Source: Chitinivibrionales bacterium (GTDB lineage: Bacteria > Fibrobacterota > Chitinivibrionia > Chitinivibrionales > WJKA01). Taken from it: a stretch of 64,000 nt of DNA. Made by a program: the position numbers and the translations under genes. Positions 9,404 to 18,201 of the stretch are shown piece by piece. The first letter of the stretch is position 1. The number at the start of each line of letters is the position of its first letter. Under the pieces are notes generated by a model that was given only the letters and a program-made list of their open reading frames with translations, was not told the origin of the DNA and ran no database searches. The stretch covers positions 1 through 64,000 of the forward strand of contig WJLW01000050.1 of the NCBI GenBank assembly GCA_014728295.1. Direction: 5' to 3'.

Positions 9404-9543
9404 AATTTTTCCGAAAATCAACTTAATTGTAGCAGGATTTTTCGAATTTGTACGGAAACAGAATTTCCGAAAGCAATTTGTTTAAGCGGTTGAATTTTTC
9501 ATGCTGATAAATCAAGGAGTTGCATTGAGCCGTTGGGACGCAA

Positions 9544-10122
9544 TCAATAAAATTTTGCCGGATATTCTTCAGCGCCTGCTTCCGATGAGCTTTCCTGCGA
9601 CCCGGCATAGCCCATTTTTTTTGCAAAGGAGGGCAGGCCGGAAGCAATTTCCCTTTTGGTCTGTTGCGCAAGGCGTGGCCAGAGCATTTCCAGCTTTGCG
9701 AATATCTCCGGAGACGTAAATTGTGGAATGCCCTTTTTGTAGTATGCCGGTATCTTGTCGTAATTGGTCAGAAGATAGAACAGATACGTCGAATATTGAT
9801 CGACCGATATTTCACTGGCGTTAAACGCCGTCTCGAGCGTTTTCGACGGCTGATAGAATTTTTTTGCCACAGCCCGGGTCGTGGGCGTCTTTTCCTTCCG
9901 GGGCTTGTTCATCAGCGGCCAGATCGCAATGCCGCCGAGAATGACGGTGAGCACAGCCGTCGAGGCGAGTGCGATTCGCTTGGTGAATTGTGCTGCTTTT
10001 TTGCGTCGCTTTGCTGCAAAAACCGTTGCCCCGCCGGCAAGCTTGTTGCCCATTTTTTTGACAACGTCGTCCTTGTCGCGCGCAACATTTTTCCGGGATG
10101 ACAGGTAAATTTCTTTTGGCAT
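9544..10122 (-). CDS. Single-pass membrane protein of unknown function
   Basis: Starting at ATG 10122 the product has 192 residues: a basic cytoplasmic N-terminus of about 45 residues rich in Lys and Arg, one hydrophobic segment (IALASTAVLTVILGGIAIW), and an exported helical domain of about 115 residues. The C-terminal domain has alternating Tyr and Phe-rich helices (YLFYLLTNYDKIPAYYKKG). The frame is open 14 codons further 5', but that part looks non-coding. It lies upstream of the pilin genes on the same strand with a gap of about 140 bases. I do not recognise a family, and a role near the pilus is only positional inference. Confidence 0.6.
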   Translation of the reverse strand: MPKEIYLSSRKNVARDKDDVVKKMGNKLAGGATVFAAKRRKKAAQFTKRIALASTAVLTVILGGIAIWPLMNKPRKEKTPTTRAVAKKFYQPSKTLETAFNASEISVDQYSTYLFYLLTNYDKIPAYYKKGIPQFTSPEIFAKLEMLWPRLAQQTKREIASGLPSFAKKMGYAGSQESSSEAGAEEYPAKFY

Positions 10123-10271
10123 GGTGATCCGATCGGGTGAATACCACAGGTCCGCCGAAAACACCTTAATTCTACCAGCGAAGAGGCACTTTTGTCAAGT
10201 AGAATATGCAGGAAAAACAAAGCCGTTTGTCAGCGACGGCGAGCAGTGAGCAGCAGTGTGGAGAAAGGTGC

Positions 10272-10478
10272 TTACACGAAAAATGCCTTGATGGGATCTT
10301 TTTTCATCTGCTTGTAGAACTTTTTGTTCATCCAGGGGTTGTGTCCGTTGTTTTTGTTGAGCTGTCTGGTGGAAGCTTTGAGAAACATGCGGGCAACCAT
10401 GTAGAGAAACCAGGCAAACAAAAGGGCCCAGAATGCAAGCAGATACCAGGATTTTCGTTTTTTTCGAAACATACGCAT
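10272..10478 (-). CDS. Small membrane protein (68 aa), unknown
   Basis: Starting at ATG 10478 with AGAG 6 bases upstream, the product has a very basic N-terminus (MRMFRKKRKS), one transmembrane helix (WYLLAFWALLFAWFLYMVARMF) and a short basic tail. The charge pattern predicts an N-in orientation. It lies in the same direction as the neighbouring membrane protein. No family recognised. The clear hydrophobic segment and ribosome-binding site make it more likely real than a chance frame. Confidence 0.5.
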   Translation of the reverse strand: MRMFRKKRKSWYLLAFWALLFAWFLYMVARMFLKASTRQLNKNNGHNPWMNKKFYKQMKKDPIKAFFV

Positions 10479-10645
10479 TCGATTCTCTTTATTGAGGATA
10501 CATTACAATATTCATCACGTCAATAAAATACTGAAAGTGCAGGGCAATTGAAAGTAGTATTTTGAGATTGGCGCCGTGACGTCGATTGGGCGCCGCAATG
10601 CTTATGTGATTCTTCATACGTAGAAATCCACGTGCCGCAAACAAC

Positions 10646-11473
10646 ATGAATTCCAGACTCACCCCCGGCGATATCCGCGCGTTCCGCAAAACGGTTTACG
10701 CTTACTTCGACCATCACGGCCGGGACCTTCCCTGGCGTCGCACAAGCCAGCCGTATCATATCCTTGTCTCCGAAATCATGCTGCAGCAAACGCAGGTCGA
10801 CCGGGTGGTTGGCAAATTCCTCGCGTTCATCGATAAATTCCCCACCGTCAACGACCTGGCCGCAGCCTCGATGAATGAGGTGCTGTCGGCCTGGCAGGGG
10901 CTGGGCTACAATCGCCGGGGCATGAACCTGAAACGATGTGCAGCGACGCTTGCAGAGAGCTTCGGCGGCAAAGTGCCCGATTCGCCCGACGAACTCGTTA
11001 CGCTGCCGGGTATTGGCCCGGCTACATCCCGCTCGATAGCCGCATTCGCCTTCGACAAACCGGTTGTCTTCATCGAAACAAACATTCGCAGCGTCTACCT
11101 GCATCACTTTTTCGAAGACCAGTCCGCAATTTCAGACGCGAAGCTCCTGCCCCTGGTTGCGCAGACACTTGACAAGCGACAACCACGCACCTGGTACTCG
11201 GCGTTGATGGATTACGGCGTGTACCTCAAAAAGCGGTACGGCAACCCCTCACGCCGCAGCGTGCATCACCAGACTCAGAGTCGTTTCGACGGATCGGACC
11301 GTCAGATTCGGGGTGAAATTCTACGCCTGCTGCTCAAGCATACATCACGGACACGCCGGCAAATTGTCAAGCATATCGGAGTGCGCACCGAACGTACGGA
11401 GCGTATCCTGTACGCACTGGTCAAGGACGGCCTGCTGGTTGCCACAGAGATGAGGTATTATATTGGAGAGTGA
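10646..11473 (+). CDS. MutY-like HhH-GPD DNA glycosylase lacking the iron-sulfur cluster
   Basis: The 275-residue protein has the helix-hairpin-helix/GPD glycosylase fold. Residues 42-50 read SEIMLQQTQ with Glu43 at the position of the MutY catalytic Glu, and LPGIGPATS forms the hairpin. Where E. coli MutY has the catalytic Asp (LDGNV), this protein has IETNI with Glu144. The four-cysteine [4Fe-4S] loop expected after about residue 190 is absent: that region reads YGNPSRRSVHHQ and contains no Cys. The C-terminal Nudix-like 8-oxoG-recognition domain is replaced by a short winged-helix-like segment (REGEILRLLLKH-type, residues about 215-275). It probably removes mispaired bases, but adenine opposite 8-oxoG should not be assumed. 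It stands alone on the plus strand, about 90 bases before thiE. Confidence 0.8.
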   Translation: MNSRLTPGDIRAFRKTVYAYFDHHGRDLPWRRTSQPYHILVSEIMLQQTQVDRVVGKFLAFIDKFPTVNDLAAASMNEVLSAWQGLGYNRRGMNLKRCAATLAESFGGKVPDSPDELVTLPGIGPATSRSIAAFAFDKPVVFIETNIRSVYLHHFFEDQSAISDAKLLPLVAQTLDKRQPRTWYSALMDYGVYLKKRYGNPSRRSVHHQTQSRFDGSDRQIRGEILRLLLKHTSRTRRQIVKHIGVRTERTERILYALVKDGLLVATEMRYYIGE

Positions 11474-11566
11474 TTCGAATCATCGGGATCGTCTCTTTTG
11501 TCACGCTTTCCCGGTAGTCGTGGCTCAATTCGACACGATATCCACCTATAGCATCGAAGGCCTCAC

Positions 11567-12205
11567 ATGAATGTCAACCACAACTTCGGTTTTTACGCCA
11601 TTCTTACCAATCCGGCGCGCGGCTACGAATACCTGACCCGGCTGCTTGTCGATCACGAAGTTCCGTTTGTGCAGCTACGCATGAAAGATGCCGCGGATGA
11701 CGAAATTGTCAGACAGGCCGAAACAATGCGTCACCTGACCCAGGGAACCTCAACCCGGCTTATTGTCAACGACAGCCCGCGCCTTGCCGCGCTGGTGGGT
11801 GCGGACGGCGTGCATCTGGGCCAAAGCGACATGCCGTTTGCTCAGGCACGTGAAATCGTCGGCGATGACGCCATTGTCGGTTTGTCAACCCATAACCCGC
11901 AGCAGACCGCAGATGCGTGTGCATTGCAGCCCGATTATATCGGCATCGGTCCGGTGTATGCAACACCTACCAAAAAACTTCCCGACCCGGTGCTGGGGCT
12001 TGATACCATGCACGAAATGGTATTGCGGGCAACGGTTCCGGCCGTGTGTATCGGAGGGATTGATTTGGCGAATCTGCACGACGTGCTTGCCGCCGGGGCA
12101 CGCAATGTGTGTATGGTTCGTCAATTGTGCGCGGCGGCGGATCCGGAGGGGGTGCTGAAGAAGGCGCTGCAAATTATTGCGGACTATGGCAGGGAACAAT
12201 CTTAG
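11567..12205 (+). CDS. thiE: Thiamine-phosphate synthase
   Basis: Joins HMP-pyrophosphate and thiazole phosphate to give thiamine monophosphate in the cytoplasm. The 212-residue TIM barrel shows the family motifs: VQLRMKD near residues 35-41, LIVNDSPRLAA, GVHLGQSDMP near 84-93, GIGPVYATPTK and the phosphate-binding CIGGI late in the protein. The length is normal. No other thi gene is adjacent. I see no recognisable TPP riboswitch in the 93 bases upstream. The gene ends in TAG. Confidence 0.92.
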   Translation: MNVNHNFGFYAILTNPARGYEYLTRLLVDHEVPFVQLRMKDAADDEIVRQAETMRHLTQGTSTRLIVNDSPRLAALVGADGVHLGQSDMPFAQAREIVGDDAIVGLSTHNPQQTADACALQPDYIGIGPVYATPTKKLPDPVLGLDTMHEMVLRATVPAVCIGGIDLANLHDVLAAGARNVCMVRQLCAAADPEGVLKKALQIIADYGREQS

Positions 12206-12260
12206 CGGTTATCCCGGGAGGGTACTGTTCTCGAGGGTATTTTTTATTATGGTTTTTTGT

Positions 12261-12290
12261 ACATTCAACAGAGCTCCCCGCTTTGAATGT
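12261..12290 (+). terminator. Inverted repeat downstream of thiE, weak terminator candidate
   Basis: ACATTCAA (12261-12268) and TTGAATGT (12283-12290) form an 8-base stem around a GC-rich loop. Only a weak A/T-rich stretch follows on the plus strand, so function as an intrinsic terminator of thiE is uncertain. Confidence 0.3.
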
Positions 12291-12418
12291 GTTTAATATT
12301 TGAAGTGATTAAATAATCACCGTTGTCGGCAAAAGCACATTCAACAAAAATATTATCACACTCCTTGGATAGCATATACGAATTCAATATTCAAGCGGCA
12401 GACTATTTGGGCAGCAAC

Positions 12419-12447
12419 AAAAAAAGGCGAAGCATACCTGCTTCGCC
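12419..12447 (-). terminator. Rho-independent terminator of the large lipoprotein gene
   Basis: GGCGAAGCA (12426-12434) and TGCTTCGCC (12439-12447) form a perfect 9-bp stem with a 4-base loop. On the minus strand it is followed by seven T residues (A run at 12419-12425). It lies about 30 bases after the stop of the 1773-residue gene. Confidence 0.85.
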
Positions 12448-12477
12448 GTGATTCCCCAGTTTAGCTGAACTCCCCTG

Positions 12478-15400
12478 CTACGGCATGGTCGGCTGAGCCA
12501 TCTGCGGCATGAGGACCGGATAGCCGCCGGTTGACAGCGCCAGTTTGGCCGGATCGCCTGGGTCGGCCAGGAAGACCAACGGTTCTCCTGGTTTGGCGGC
12601 ATCTTCGATAAGCCAGATGACGGCGCTGCTGTTATGCGGGTCGGGCATTGACGTAAGCGTTGCCGCATCGACGGTAATCTGCACTTCGCCGCTCGAATCC
12701 TTGACGACGGCGGTGTTTTGCGTTGCCACAAGCACCGAGTCGATCAGGGTTTGCGCGCCTGCATAGGGGCCCGGATTGGGCCCGGGACCCGGGGGCTGTG
12801 TGGTATCGATGGGTCCCGGTCCGGGTTGCTGCTGCAATTCTGCCACCGTGGGCATATTATTCTTGAGCTGGAGCATCATCGGATCGCTGTGCTGGCCAAG
12901 AAACAAGAATTCTTTGGTGGAATCGGTTGCGTCGTGAGCAATCCAGACCTGTGTGGACGAGTCCTGCGGGTCGGTGAACAGGATTACGCTTGCTGCGTCG
13001 AGCGTTACCTGCCGCGGAGCCGCTCCGTCCACGACGGCAACATTGTTTGACCCTTGCAGTGCGGCGTCGATCTTCGTCTGTTCACCCTCAAACGCTGGCG
13101 GAGGGCCGGGATTGTTATGCTGCGTGGTGTCACCCGGCTGCTGCTGATGGCCGCCGGCATCCATAACCATTGGTCTGCCGTTGTGAATGAACAGCTTTGC
13201 CGGATCGACGTGATCAGCCAGGAAGACAAAAGCCTTGCTCTGATTTGCCGCATCACCTATCACATACATACCCGGCTTGGTTGACATGGTGTCGGCTTCA
13301 TACTGCAAGGAGGCCGGATCGACTTCGATTTCCCACGGCGTAGGCGCTTCGACCCAGACCATGTTGCCGGATGCCTGCAATGCAGCAGTGATATCACTTT
13401 GCGGCCCGTCAAAGGGCATTGGGCCCATCATGCCGCTGCCGCCCATGTCGGTTCCGATGATGATCACCTTCTGGCCGTTGACCTCTTCGACCAGCACTTT
13501 GCTTAGATCCATGGGATCTTCCATGATGAAGTACTTGCTGCTGTCGGAAGTCATGCAGTGCCAGATATTGCCGTTATCCTGCCAGGTGTCGATAATGTCC
13601 AGAATACCGGTTGTAGAGTCTTTGAGAATCTTGGCTTTGCCGCCGGTTGCCGTCATTGCGGTCGTAACCGCCGTCTTCATGCCGATGAACGGCAGGGGGC
13701 CCTGGTTATTCGGCGGAGGTCCCATATTGGTAATCGGCTTGATCCAGCCGGTCCAGGTACCGGTCGGCGCTTTGACGTTGCCGTAATTCGCATTCAGCAG
13801 GGTGAAATCATAGTGGTTGAATTCACCGGCATTGAAATTCTCATAGCGCAGAGGGCCGACGAGCACGAGCGTATCATTGCCTGAAGCCGGATCGCCGCTG
13901 CGATGCAGGTTGCCGTCGAAGTCGAGACGCTCACCGGCCGTCTGATCTTCGAACTTGAAGAAGATGGCCGGCCATTGTCCCGGTTGCCAGAAGCCTTCGG
14001 GATCAACCAGCGTGTCGCCGTCGATGATCAGGGTAAGCTTTGCGGGACCGCCCATAGAGTCGGCTTGGATCGTCAGGTAGATATCCATGAAGCCGGTGTC
14101 GGGTTTGGTCATGAAATCGGAGGGGGCCGGTCCGAGGTTGACATTATTCGGATCTACGACTCCCGGGCCACCGGGTCCCGGCGTCGGCGCGGGTGCGGGG
14201 TTGGAGAAATCGAAGTTCGGGTCGGAGGAGGCAACGAAGTGTCCGACAAACGGACCGCCGCCGCCTACCATGTCGGCCAGATCAACCGGGCCACTGATTT
14301 CCTGACCCATCGACTTGAACCTTACTTTGAGATAGTTACCCGCATTGATGCCGCTGGAAAACTCTGCAAAGAAAGTCCATTCTCCAAAAACAAACTTTAA
14401 TTCGGCTCTAAGGTTTGTTCCGTCGCGTGCAAGGCCCTTGATTTCCGTCGAGTCGATCTGGACCCAGTCTTTTCCGCTTGAATCGCTGTAGACGGTGAGA
14501 TAGATTTTGCGCTGCTCATTGGTGTTGCCGCCGTGGAATTCCACGAACCCCTTGTACGTTCCGTCGGGAACGGAAGGCTTGACCTGCCTGGTCGGCTTGC
14601 TGTCGGGATTCCAGGGGTCGGTGCCGAAGAGCATCTCGATTTCGGTGGGGTAGCCGTCCTTGTCGTCATCGATCGACAGGCGTGGATCCCATTCCGGACG
14701 CTGTTCTAAGGTATCCGGGATGCCATTGTTGTCGGCATCGGGCGGCACGCTTGCCTTGTCGTCCGGGTCGCTGCCGGCGGCTTTTTCCAGAAAGTCGGCA
14801 ACACCGTCCAGGTCGGCATCGAGTGTGAAGTTGGGAAACGATCCGGGATCATCTACCCCGGTGCCCAATGCGCGCTCGATCCAGTCCGGGTAATAATCGC
14901 CGTCTTTGTCGGCAAACATGTTGTCCATGGGCTGTCCGCCGGGGCCCGGCTGGGGTGCGAAATTGAATTGTGAAATATCAGGCATGTCCGCCAGCATGGT
15001 AAATGCAGCGGGACCGCCGCCGTGCCGTGTGCCGAAATCCGAATCGGCAATGACCTGCAGGTGCCCCGTGCCGATAGTGGAGCCGGTGGTATCGGGTAGT
15101 GCTACGACCTTCCACATGTAGATGGCGCTGTCGGTCGCATCAAACTGCGTCAGGCGCGAGGTGAAGAACGGCAACGGCACGGTAACCTTGTCGGGATCGA
15201 TGTTGAGTACCGTCGTGTTGCTGTCGGCTTTACCGGCGGAGTCGATGGTGATGGACGTCTGACGGGTATACATCAGCAACCCGCTGTTGCCGCCGCTCAT
15301 CTCATTGGAGAGGCCGACCAGATAGCCGCCGACCGGATTGCCCTGCGCGTCGGTGGCAGCAGTCCACTCGAGTGTGATCGGAGTCTTTACGCCGGTGGCC

Positions 15401-17799
15401 TTGTGCAGCGGCTTGACGTATTCGATTGCTTCGGTCTGGGCGAAATTCTGAATCTGGAATGCTGAGGATGTATCAACGGTTGCCTGATTGAAGTTCTGGA
15501 TGTCACCCTGGAAAATATCCTTGGAAACCATCTGAACAACCCACCATTTGCCGCCTTCCTGCTTGACCTTGGTCTGAATGGCGGTTACGTGTTTTTCAAC
15601 ATCGGGTGTTGGATTATTCGGATCGGAGGGGAAGGGCAGCTTGCCGTCTTTGTACCTGATCTCTTCGATAAGCTCGAACATCACCTGAGCAGCTTCGCCG
15701 CCGGTTTCAACGTTAATGGCTTTGATCTTGAAGTGCTGCTTGATTTCCATGAACACTTCCTGCGTTTCGACGTCGGTCTGCTCCTTGAGCAGCTTGCCGA
15801 AAATCCGCGGATCATCCGAACGCGTTCCTGCGTCGATGAACGCTTTGCTCATATCGGGCGCGTAGAAGAGCGTATCGCCGTCGTAGACCATCCCCCGGTC
15901 GATGAATTCAACCGAATCGGTGACGTTATTGGAATCGGCGTCAAAGACCTGCGGCACGGCGCCGACATTCATGCCGGGACCAAGATCTTCAAAGTAAACG
16001 ACGGTCGTGTCTTTGACCAGTTTCCAGCACAGGTAGTTACGAGTGCTGTCGCTGATATTGTGCCAGACCGGTGCAATCATGCCCTGCTTGGCCAGCATTT
16101 CGGTGCGGTCAATGTCGCTACGGCGCTCGGCCAGGAATTTGTCGCGCATCATACGCACTTCCTTGACCTGCCCGGTCGAGTCCGGCTCGAAACTGATCAG
16201 CTCGAAATTGGCATGGAAAGCCTGTGAGAATTTATCGATCTCGCCGGCCATCAAAGCGCCCATGAAGTTTTCGACGAACGCGGCAATCTGACCCTCGGCG
16301 CCGGCCTTCTGCTGGAAGGCGTCTTTGGGTTTGATGGTGAAGGTCAGCACGATTGTCGTATCCAGAGAGTCGCCGATCAGATCTCTGGTCTGAGGTGCAA
16401 TTGTCAGTTTATAGGCAGCGCCCTGTGTCCACGGCGTCGTGTTGAGCAGTTTGGCCGCGGAACCTTTTGATTCAAAATAGGCCTTGACATTGGTTACTCC
16501 CGTGTCGACCGGTGCAAGCGCAAAGTTTTTGTTTAGCGAGAGGATGTCAATCGGGCGGGTGAAAATGATCTCTACCGGCATGCCCAAGCTGATCGTGTCG
16601 CCACCCTTTGGTGACGTGTTCTTGACGGCAAAGGGCGGCAGATTAGCTGCTTCGATAACGTCGAATACACCGGAGTAAGCATTATCGAGTTTATTGAGTG
16701 CGAGGTCCTTGATGGAAGATGGGATTACGACTTTATACGTTTTGTCGACGGTCAATTGCGTCAATGGCATCAGACGCAGTTCCTTGCCGTTGGGCCCCCA
16801 GAGCTTCTTTGCGGGAATGGTATCAACCAGCGGCAGATCGGAGCTGTCGACATCGACTTCACCCAGAATGATGCCGGATACCGAGTCGCCGGCGGATTTG
16901 CGCGTCATCGGTTCCGAAAACGACATCACGATCGGCAGGTTCCGGGGGACTTCATTGGCGAGAAAGAGGCCGTCGTCATCGGCTTTGACGGCATCCAGAA
17001 AAGTCAGCAGCATGGGCTTGACGTCGTCGCTGATGGCCGTGGCGGTATCGGTTGTGGTGACTTTGTCGGCAACAGCGTCGATATCCGCCATGGCGGCGGT
17101 AACAATTTCGAGATTTTCCTTGTCGAAGTAGACGGCAAATGCAAAATAATTGCCTTCGGGCAACTCTACTTCCCAGTTGCCGAGCGAGTCTGACTTTACC
17201 GAAGTGTCTGAATCGGTTGATACCGACGACGCATCGTAAAACATAATGTCGGCGCCCGTAATGGGGATGACACCGTTGACTACTGCTGTTTGCCCGGCCG
17301 CGTTTTGCGCAACGACCTTTTTGGCAAGCGTTTTTGGTGAGCCGGCGGCGCCTTCCATCATCAATGTACCCGAGATCTTGGCCATGCCGGCTTGAGATAC
17401 GGGTGAACCGCGATAAATCATCATGGTATCGGCCCAGGATTTGCCGTTGGCCGACAAAATGGCGATTATCTGCGTTGTGTCGGAGGCCAGGTTTATGGTC
17501 GAAGTAAATACATTGTTTGCCAGACTGCCCGAAGCATCCGCTCCGTTTACCGTCAAGCTGGTAATCGTTGCATTATCCGGGTTGGTGATCAATCCTGCAA
17601 GACTGTATGAAGTCGCAGCCGAGCCCAGTGTCGTATCCGATCCGACATTGATCGATAGCTGCGTTTGCTGTTGCGGCGGTGGATTCTGATTCGATGGTGC
17701 GGTTGTTTCTTCATCGGTTTTCGAACACATTCCGAAAAGAAAAAGTGAAACTACTCCTAAGCCTATGGCATTTTGCCACTTGTGCAGGGATGATCTCAT
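12478..17799 (-). CDS. Giant modular surface lipoprotein with four C-terminal tandem repeats
   Basis: The 1773-residue protein starts with a basic, hydrophobic signal ending at Cys25 (LFLFGMCSK), probably a lipoprotein site although Met at -1 is unusual. Residues about 280-480 contain two bacterial Ig-like (Big_5/SbsA type) domains (PIVMSFSEPM, PVEIIFTRPI). A region near 510-700 resembles a dimeric alpha/beta fold preceded by FMGALMAGEIDKF. An FN3-like domain lies near 790-900. Residues about 955-1070 carry acidic Ca-binding repeats (DKDGDYYPDW, DADLDGVADF, DADNNGIPDT, DDKDGYPTEI) of thrombospondin-3 type. From about 1370 to the end there are four repeats of 90-105 residues, separated by Pro/Gln/Gly linkers. 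GGGGG precedes ATG 17799. It has a dedicated terminator and appears monocistronic. Function unknown; probably an outer-surface structural or adhesive protein. Confidence 0.8.
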   Translation of the reverse strand: MRSSLHKWQNAIGLGVVSLFLFGMCSKTDEETTAPSNQNPPPQQQTQLSINVGSDTTLGSAATSYSLAGLITNPDNATITSLTVNGADASGSLANNVFTSTINLASDTTQIIAILSANGKSWADTMMIYRGSPVSQAGMAKISGTLMMEGAAGSPKTLAKKVVAQNAAGQTAVVNGVIPITGADIMFYDASSVSTDSDTSVKSDSLGNWEVELPEGNYFAFAVYFDKENLEIVTAAMADIDAVADKVTTTDTATAISDDVKPMLLTFLDAVKADDDGLFLANEVPRNLPIVMSFSEPMTRKSAGDSVSGIILGEVDVDSSDLPLVDTIPAKKLWGPNGKELRLMPLTQLTVDKTYKVVIPSSIKDLALNKLDNAYSGVFDVIEAANLPPFAVKNTSPKGGDTISLGMPVEIIFTRPIDILSLNKNFALAPVDTGVTNVKAYFESKGSAAKLLNTTPWTQGAAYKLTIAPQTRDLIGDSLDTTIVLTFTIKPKDAFQQKAGAEGQIAAFVENFMGALMAGEIDKFSQAFHANFELISFEPDSTGQVKEVRMMRDKFLAERRSDIDRTEMLAKQGMIAPVWHNISDSTRNYLCWKLVKDTTVVYFEDLGPGMNVGAVPQVFDADSNNVTDSVEFIDRGMVYDGDTLFYAPDMSKAFIDAGTRSDDPRIFGKLLKEQTDVETQEVFMEIKQHFKIKAINVETGGEAAQVMFELIEEIRYKDGKLPFPSDPNNPTPDVEKHVTAIQTKVKQEGGKWWVVQMVSKDIFQGDIQNFNQATVDTSSAFQIQNFAQTEAIEYVKPLHKATGVKTPITLEWTAATDAQGNPVGGYLVGLSNEMSGGNSGLLMYTRQTSITIDSAGKADSNTTVLNIDPDKVTVPLPFFTSRLTQFDATDSAIYMWKVVALPDTTGSTIGTGHLQVIADSDFGTRHGGGPAAFTMLADMPDISQFNFAPQPGPGGQPMDNMFADKDGDYYPDWIERALGTGVDDPGSFPNFTLDADLDGVADFLEKAAGSDPDDKASVPPDADNNGIPDTLEQRPEWDPRLSIDDDKDGYPTEIEMLFGTDPWNPDSKPTRQVKPSVPDGTYKGFVEFHGGNTNEQRKIYLTVYSDSSGKDWVQIDSTEIKGLARDGTNLRAELKFVFGEWTFFAEFSSGINAGNYLKVRFKSMGQEISGPVDLADMVGGGGPFVGHFVASSDPNFDFSNPAPAPTPGPGGPGVVDPNNVNLGPAPSDFMTKPDTGFMDIYLTIQADSMGGPAKLTLIIDGDTLVDPEGFWQPGQWPAIFFKFEDQTAGERLDFDGNLHRSGDPASGNDTLVLVGPLRYENFNAGEFNHYDFTLLNANYGNVKAPTGTWTGWIKPITNMGPPPNNQGPLPFIGMKTAVTTAMTATGGKAKILKDSTTGILDIIDTWQDNGNIWHCMTSDSSKYFIMEDPMDLSKVLVEEVNGQKVIIIGTDMGGSGMMGPMPFDGPQSDITAALQASGNMVWVEAPTPWEIEVDPASLQYEADTMSTKPGMYVIGDAANQSKAFVFLADHVDPAKLFIHNGRPMVMDAGGHQQQPGDTTQHNNPGPPPAFEGEQTKIDAALQGSNNVAVVDGAAPRQVTLDAASVILFTDPQDSSTQVWIAHDATDSTKEFLFLGQHSDPMMLQLKNNMPTVAELQQQPGPGPIDTTQPPGPGPNPGPYAGAQTLIDSVLVATQNTAVVKDSSGEVQITVDAATLTSMPDPHNSSAVIWLIEDAAKPGEPLVFLADPGDPAKLALSTGGYPVLMPQMAQPTMP

Positions 17800-18056
17800 A
17801 CAGCCCCCGTTGGTTAACCGTTAAAGTGAATGGTGTTTTTAATTTTACACTTTTTTGAAAGAGTAATTGTATCCGACATTGAGTTTCAAGTCAAGCAATT
17901 TTTTCCTGAAAACGGCATTGGTGGCTGTATGTGACTGTTTTTGATATGTTTACACAAGGCAAAAAAAATTGCGAAAAGCCAAATTTGGCTCAACCGTTTA
18001 ATCCACCGCTCCTCTGTATCAATATGGTACAAAATGAGGAATTAACCGTGGTTACA
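17800..18056. other. Intergenic region with A/T-rich tracts and a 14-bp palindrome
   Basis: This is the longest gene-free stretch of the window (about 300 bases including the tRNA promoter). It separates the divergent 1773-residue gene and the tRNA-tilS unit, so it should hold the promoter of the former. I found no unambiguous -35/-10 pair on the minus strand. A perfect palindrome AGCCAAATTTGGCT lies at 17977-17990 after an A8 run; it could be an operator or a chance match. No coding potential seen. Confidence 0.4.
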
Positions 18057-18085
18057 TTGACAAAAAAAACCAAACATGCTATATT
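18057..18085 (+). promoter_or_regulatory. Consensus sigma-70 promoter of the tRNA (and probably tilS)
   Basis: A perfect -35 TTGACA (18057-18062) and a -10 TATATT (18080-18085) are separated by exactly 17 bases. Transcription would start near 18092, about 10 bases before the mature tRNA. The strength fits a stable-RNA promoter. Confidence 0.8.
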
Positions 18086-18101
18086 AATCTTGCATTATTC
18101 G

Positions 18102-18175
18102 GGCAGCGTAGCTCAGCTGGTTAGAGCATCGGAATCATAATCCGAGTGTCCGGGGTTCGAGTCCCTGCGCTGCTA
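18102..18175 (+). tRNA. tRNA with anticodon CAU, probably elongator tRNA-Met
   Basis: The full cloverleaf can be drawn: acceptor GGCAGCG / CGCTGCT (first pair G-T), D stem GCTC/GAGC, anticodon stem TCGGA/TCCGA with loop ATCATAA giving anticodon CAT at 18136-18138, T stem CGGGG/CCCTG with loop TTCGAGT, discriminator A at 18175. CCA is not encoded. A CAU tRNA may be initiator Met, elongator Met or the Ile2 species converted by TilS. The acceptor stem resembles bacterial elongator Met tRNAs (a G1-U72 pair and a similar stem occur in the B. subtilis Met tRNA), and the T-loop/D-arm are not initiator-like. Ile2 cannot be fully excluded, and its position 26 bases before tilS is notable. Confidence 0.93.
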
Positions 18176-18201
18176 TTTTCCTCGCTCTGCGTCCCATCAC
18201 C

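Noticed and set aside
11474-11566. TPP riboswitch in front of thiE
   Set aside because: The 93-base gap shows no recognisable THI-element core; only ordinary sequence is present.
15589-16227. Plus-strand frame inside the 1773-residue lipoprotein gene
   Set aside because: It lies antisense to the lipoprotein gene, whose frame is continuous and modular; no start signal supports the shadow.
18102-18175. Initiator tRNA-fMet
   Set aside because: The G-T first pair and the D and anticodon arms do not show the unpaired 1-72 or the three G-C pairs typical of the initiator; elongator Met is preferred.
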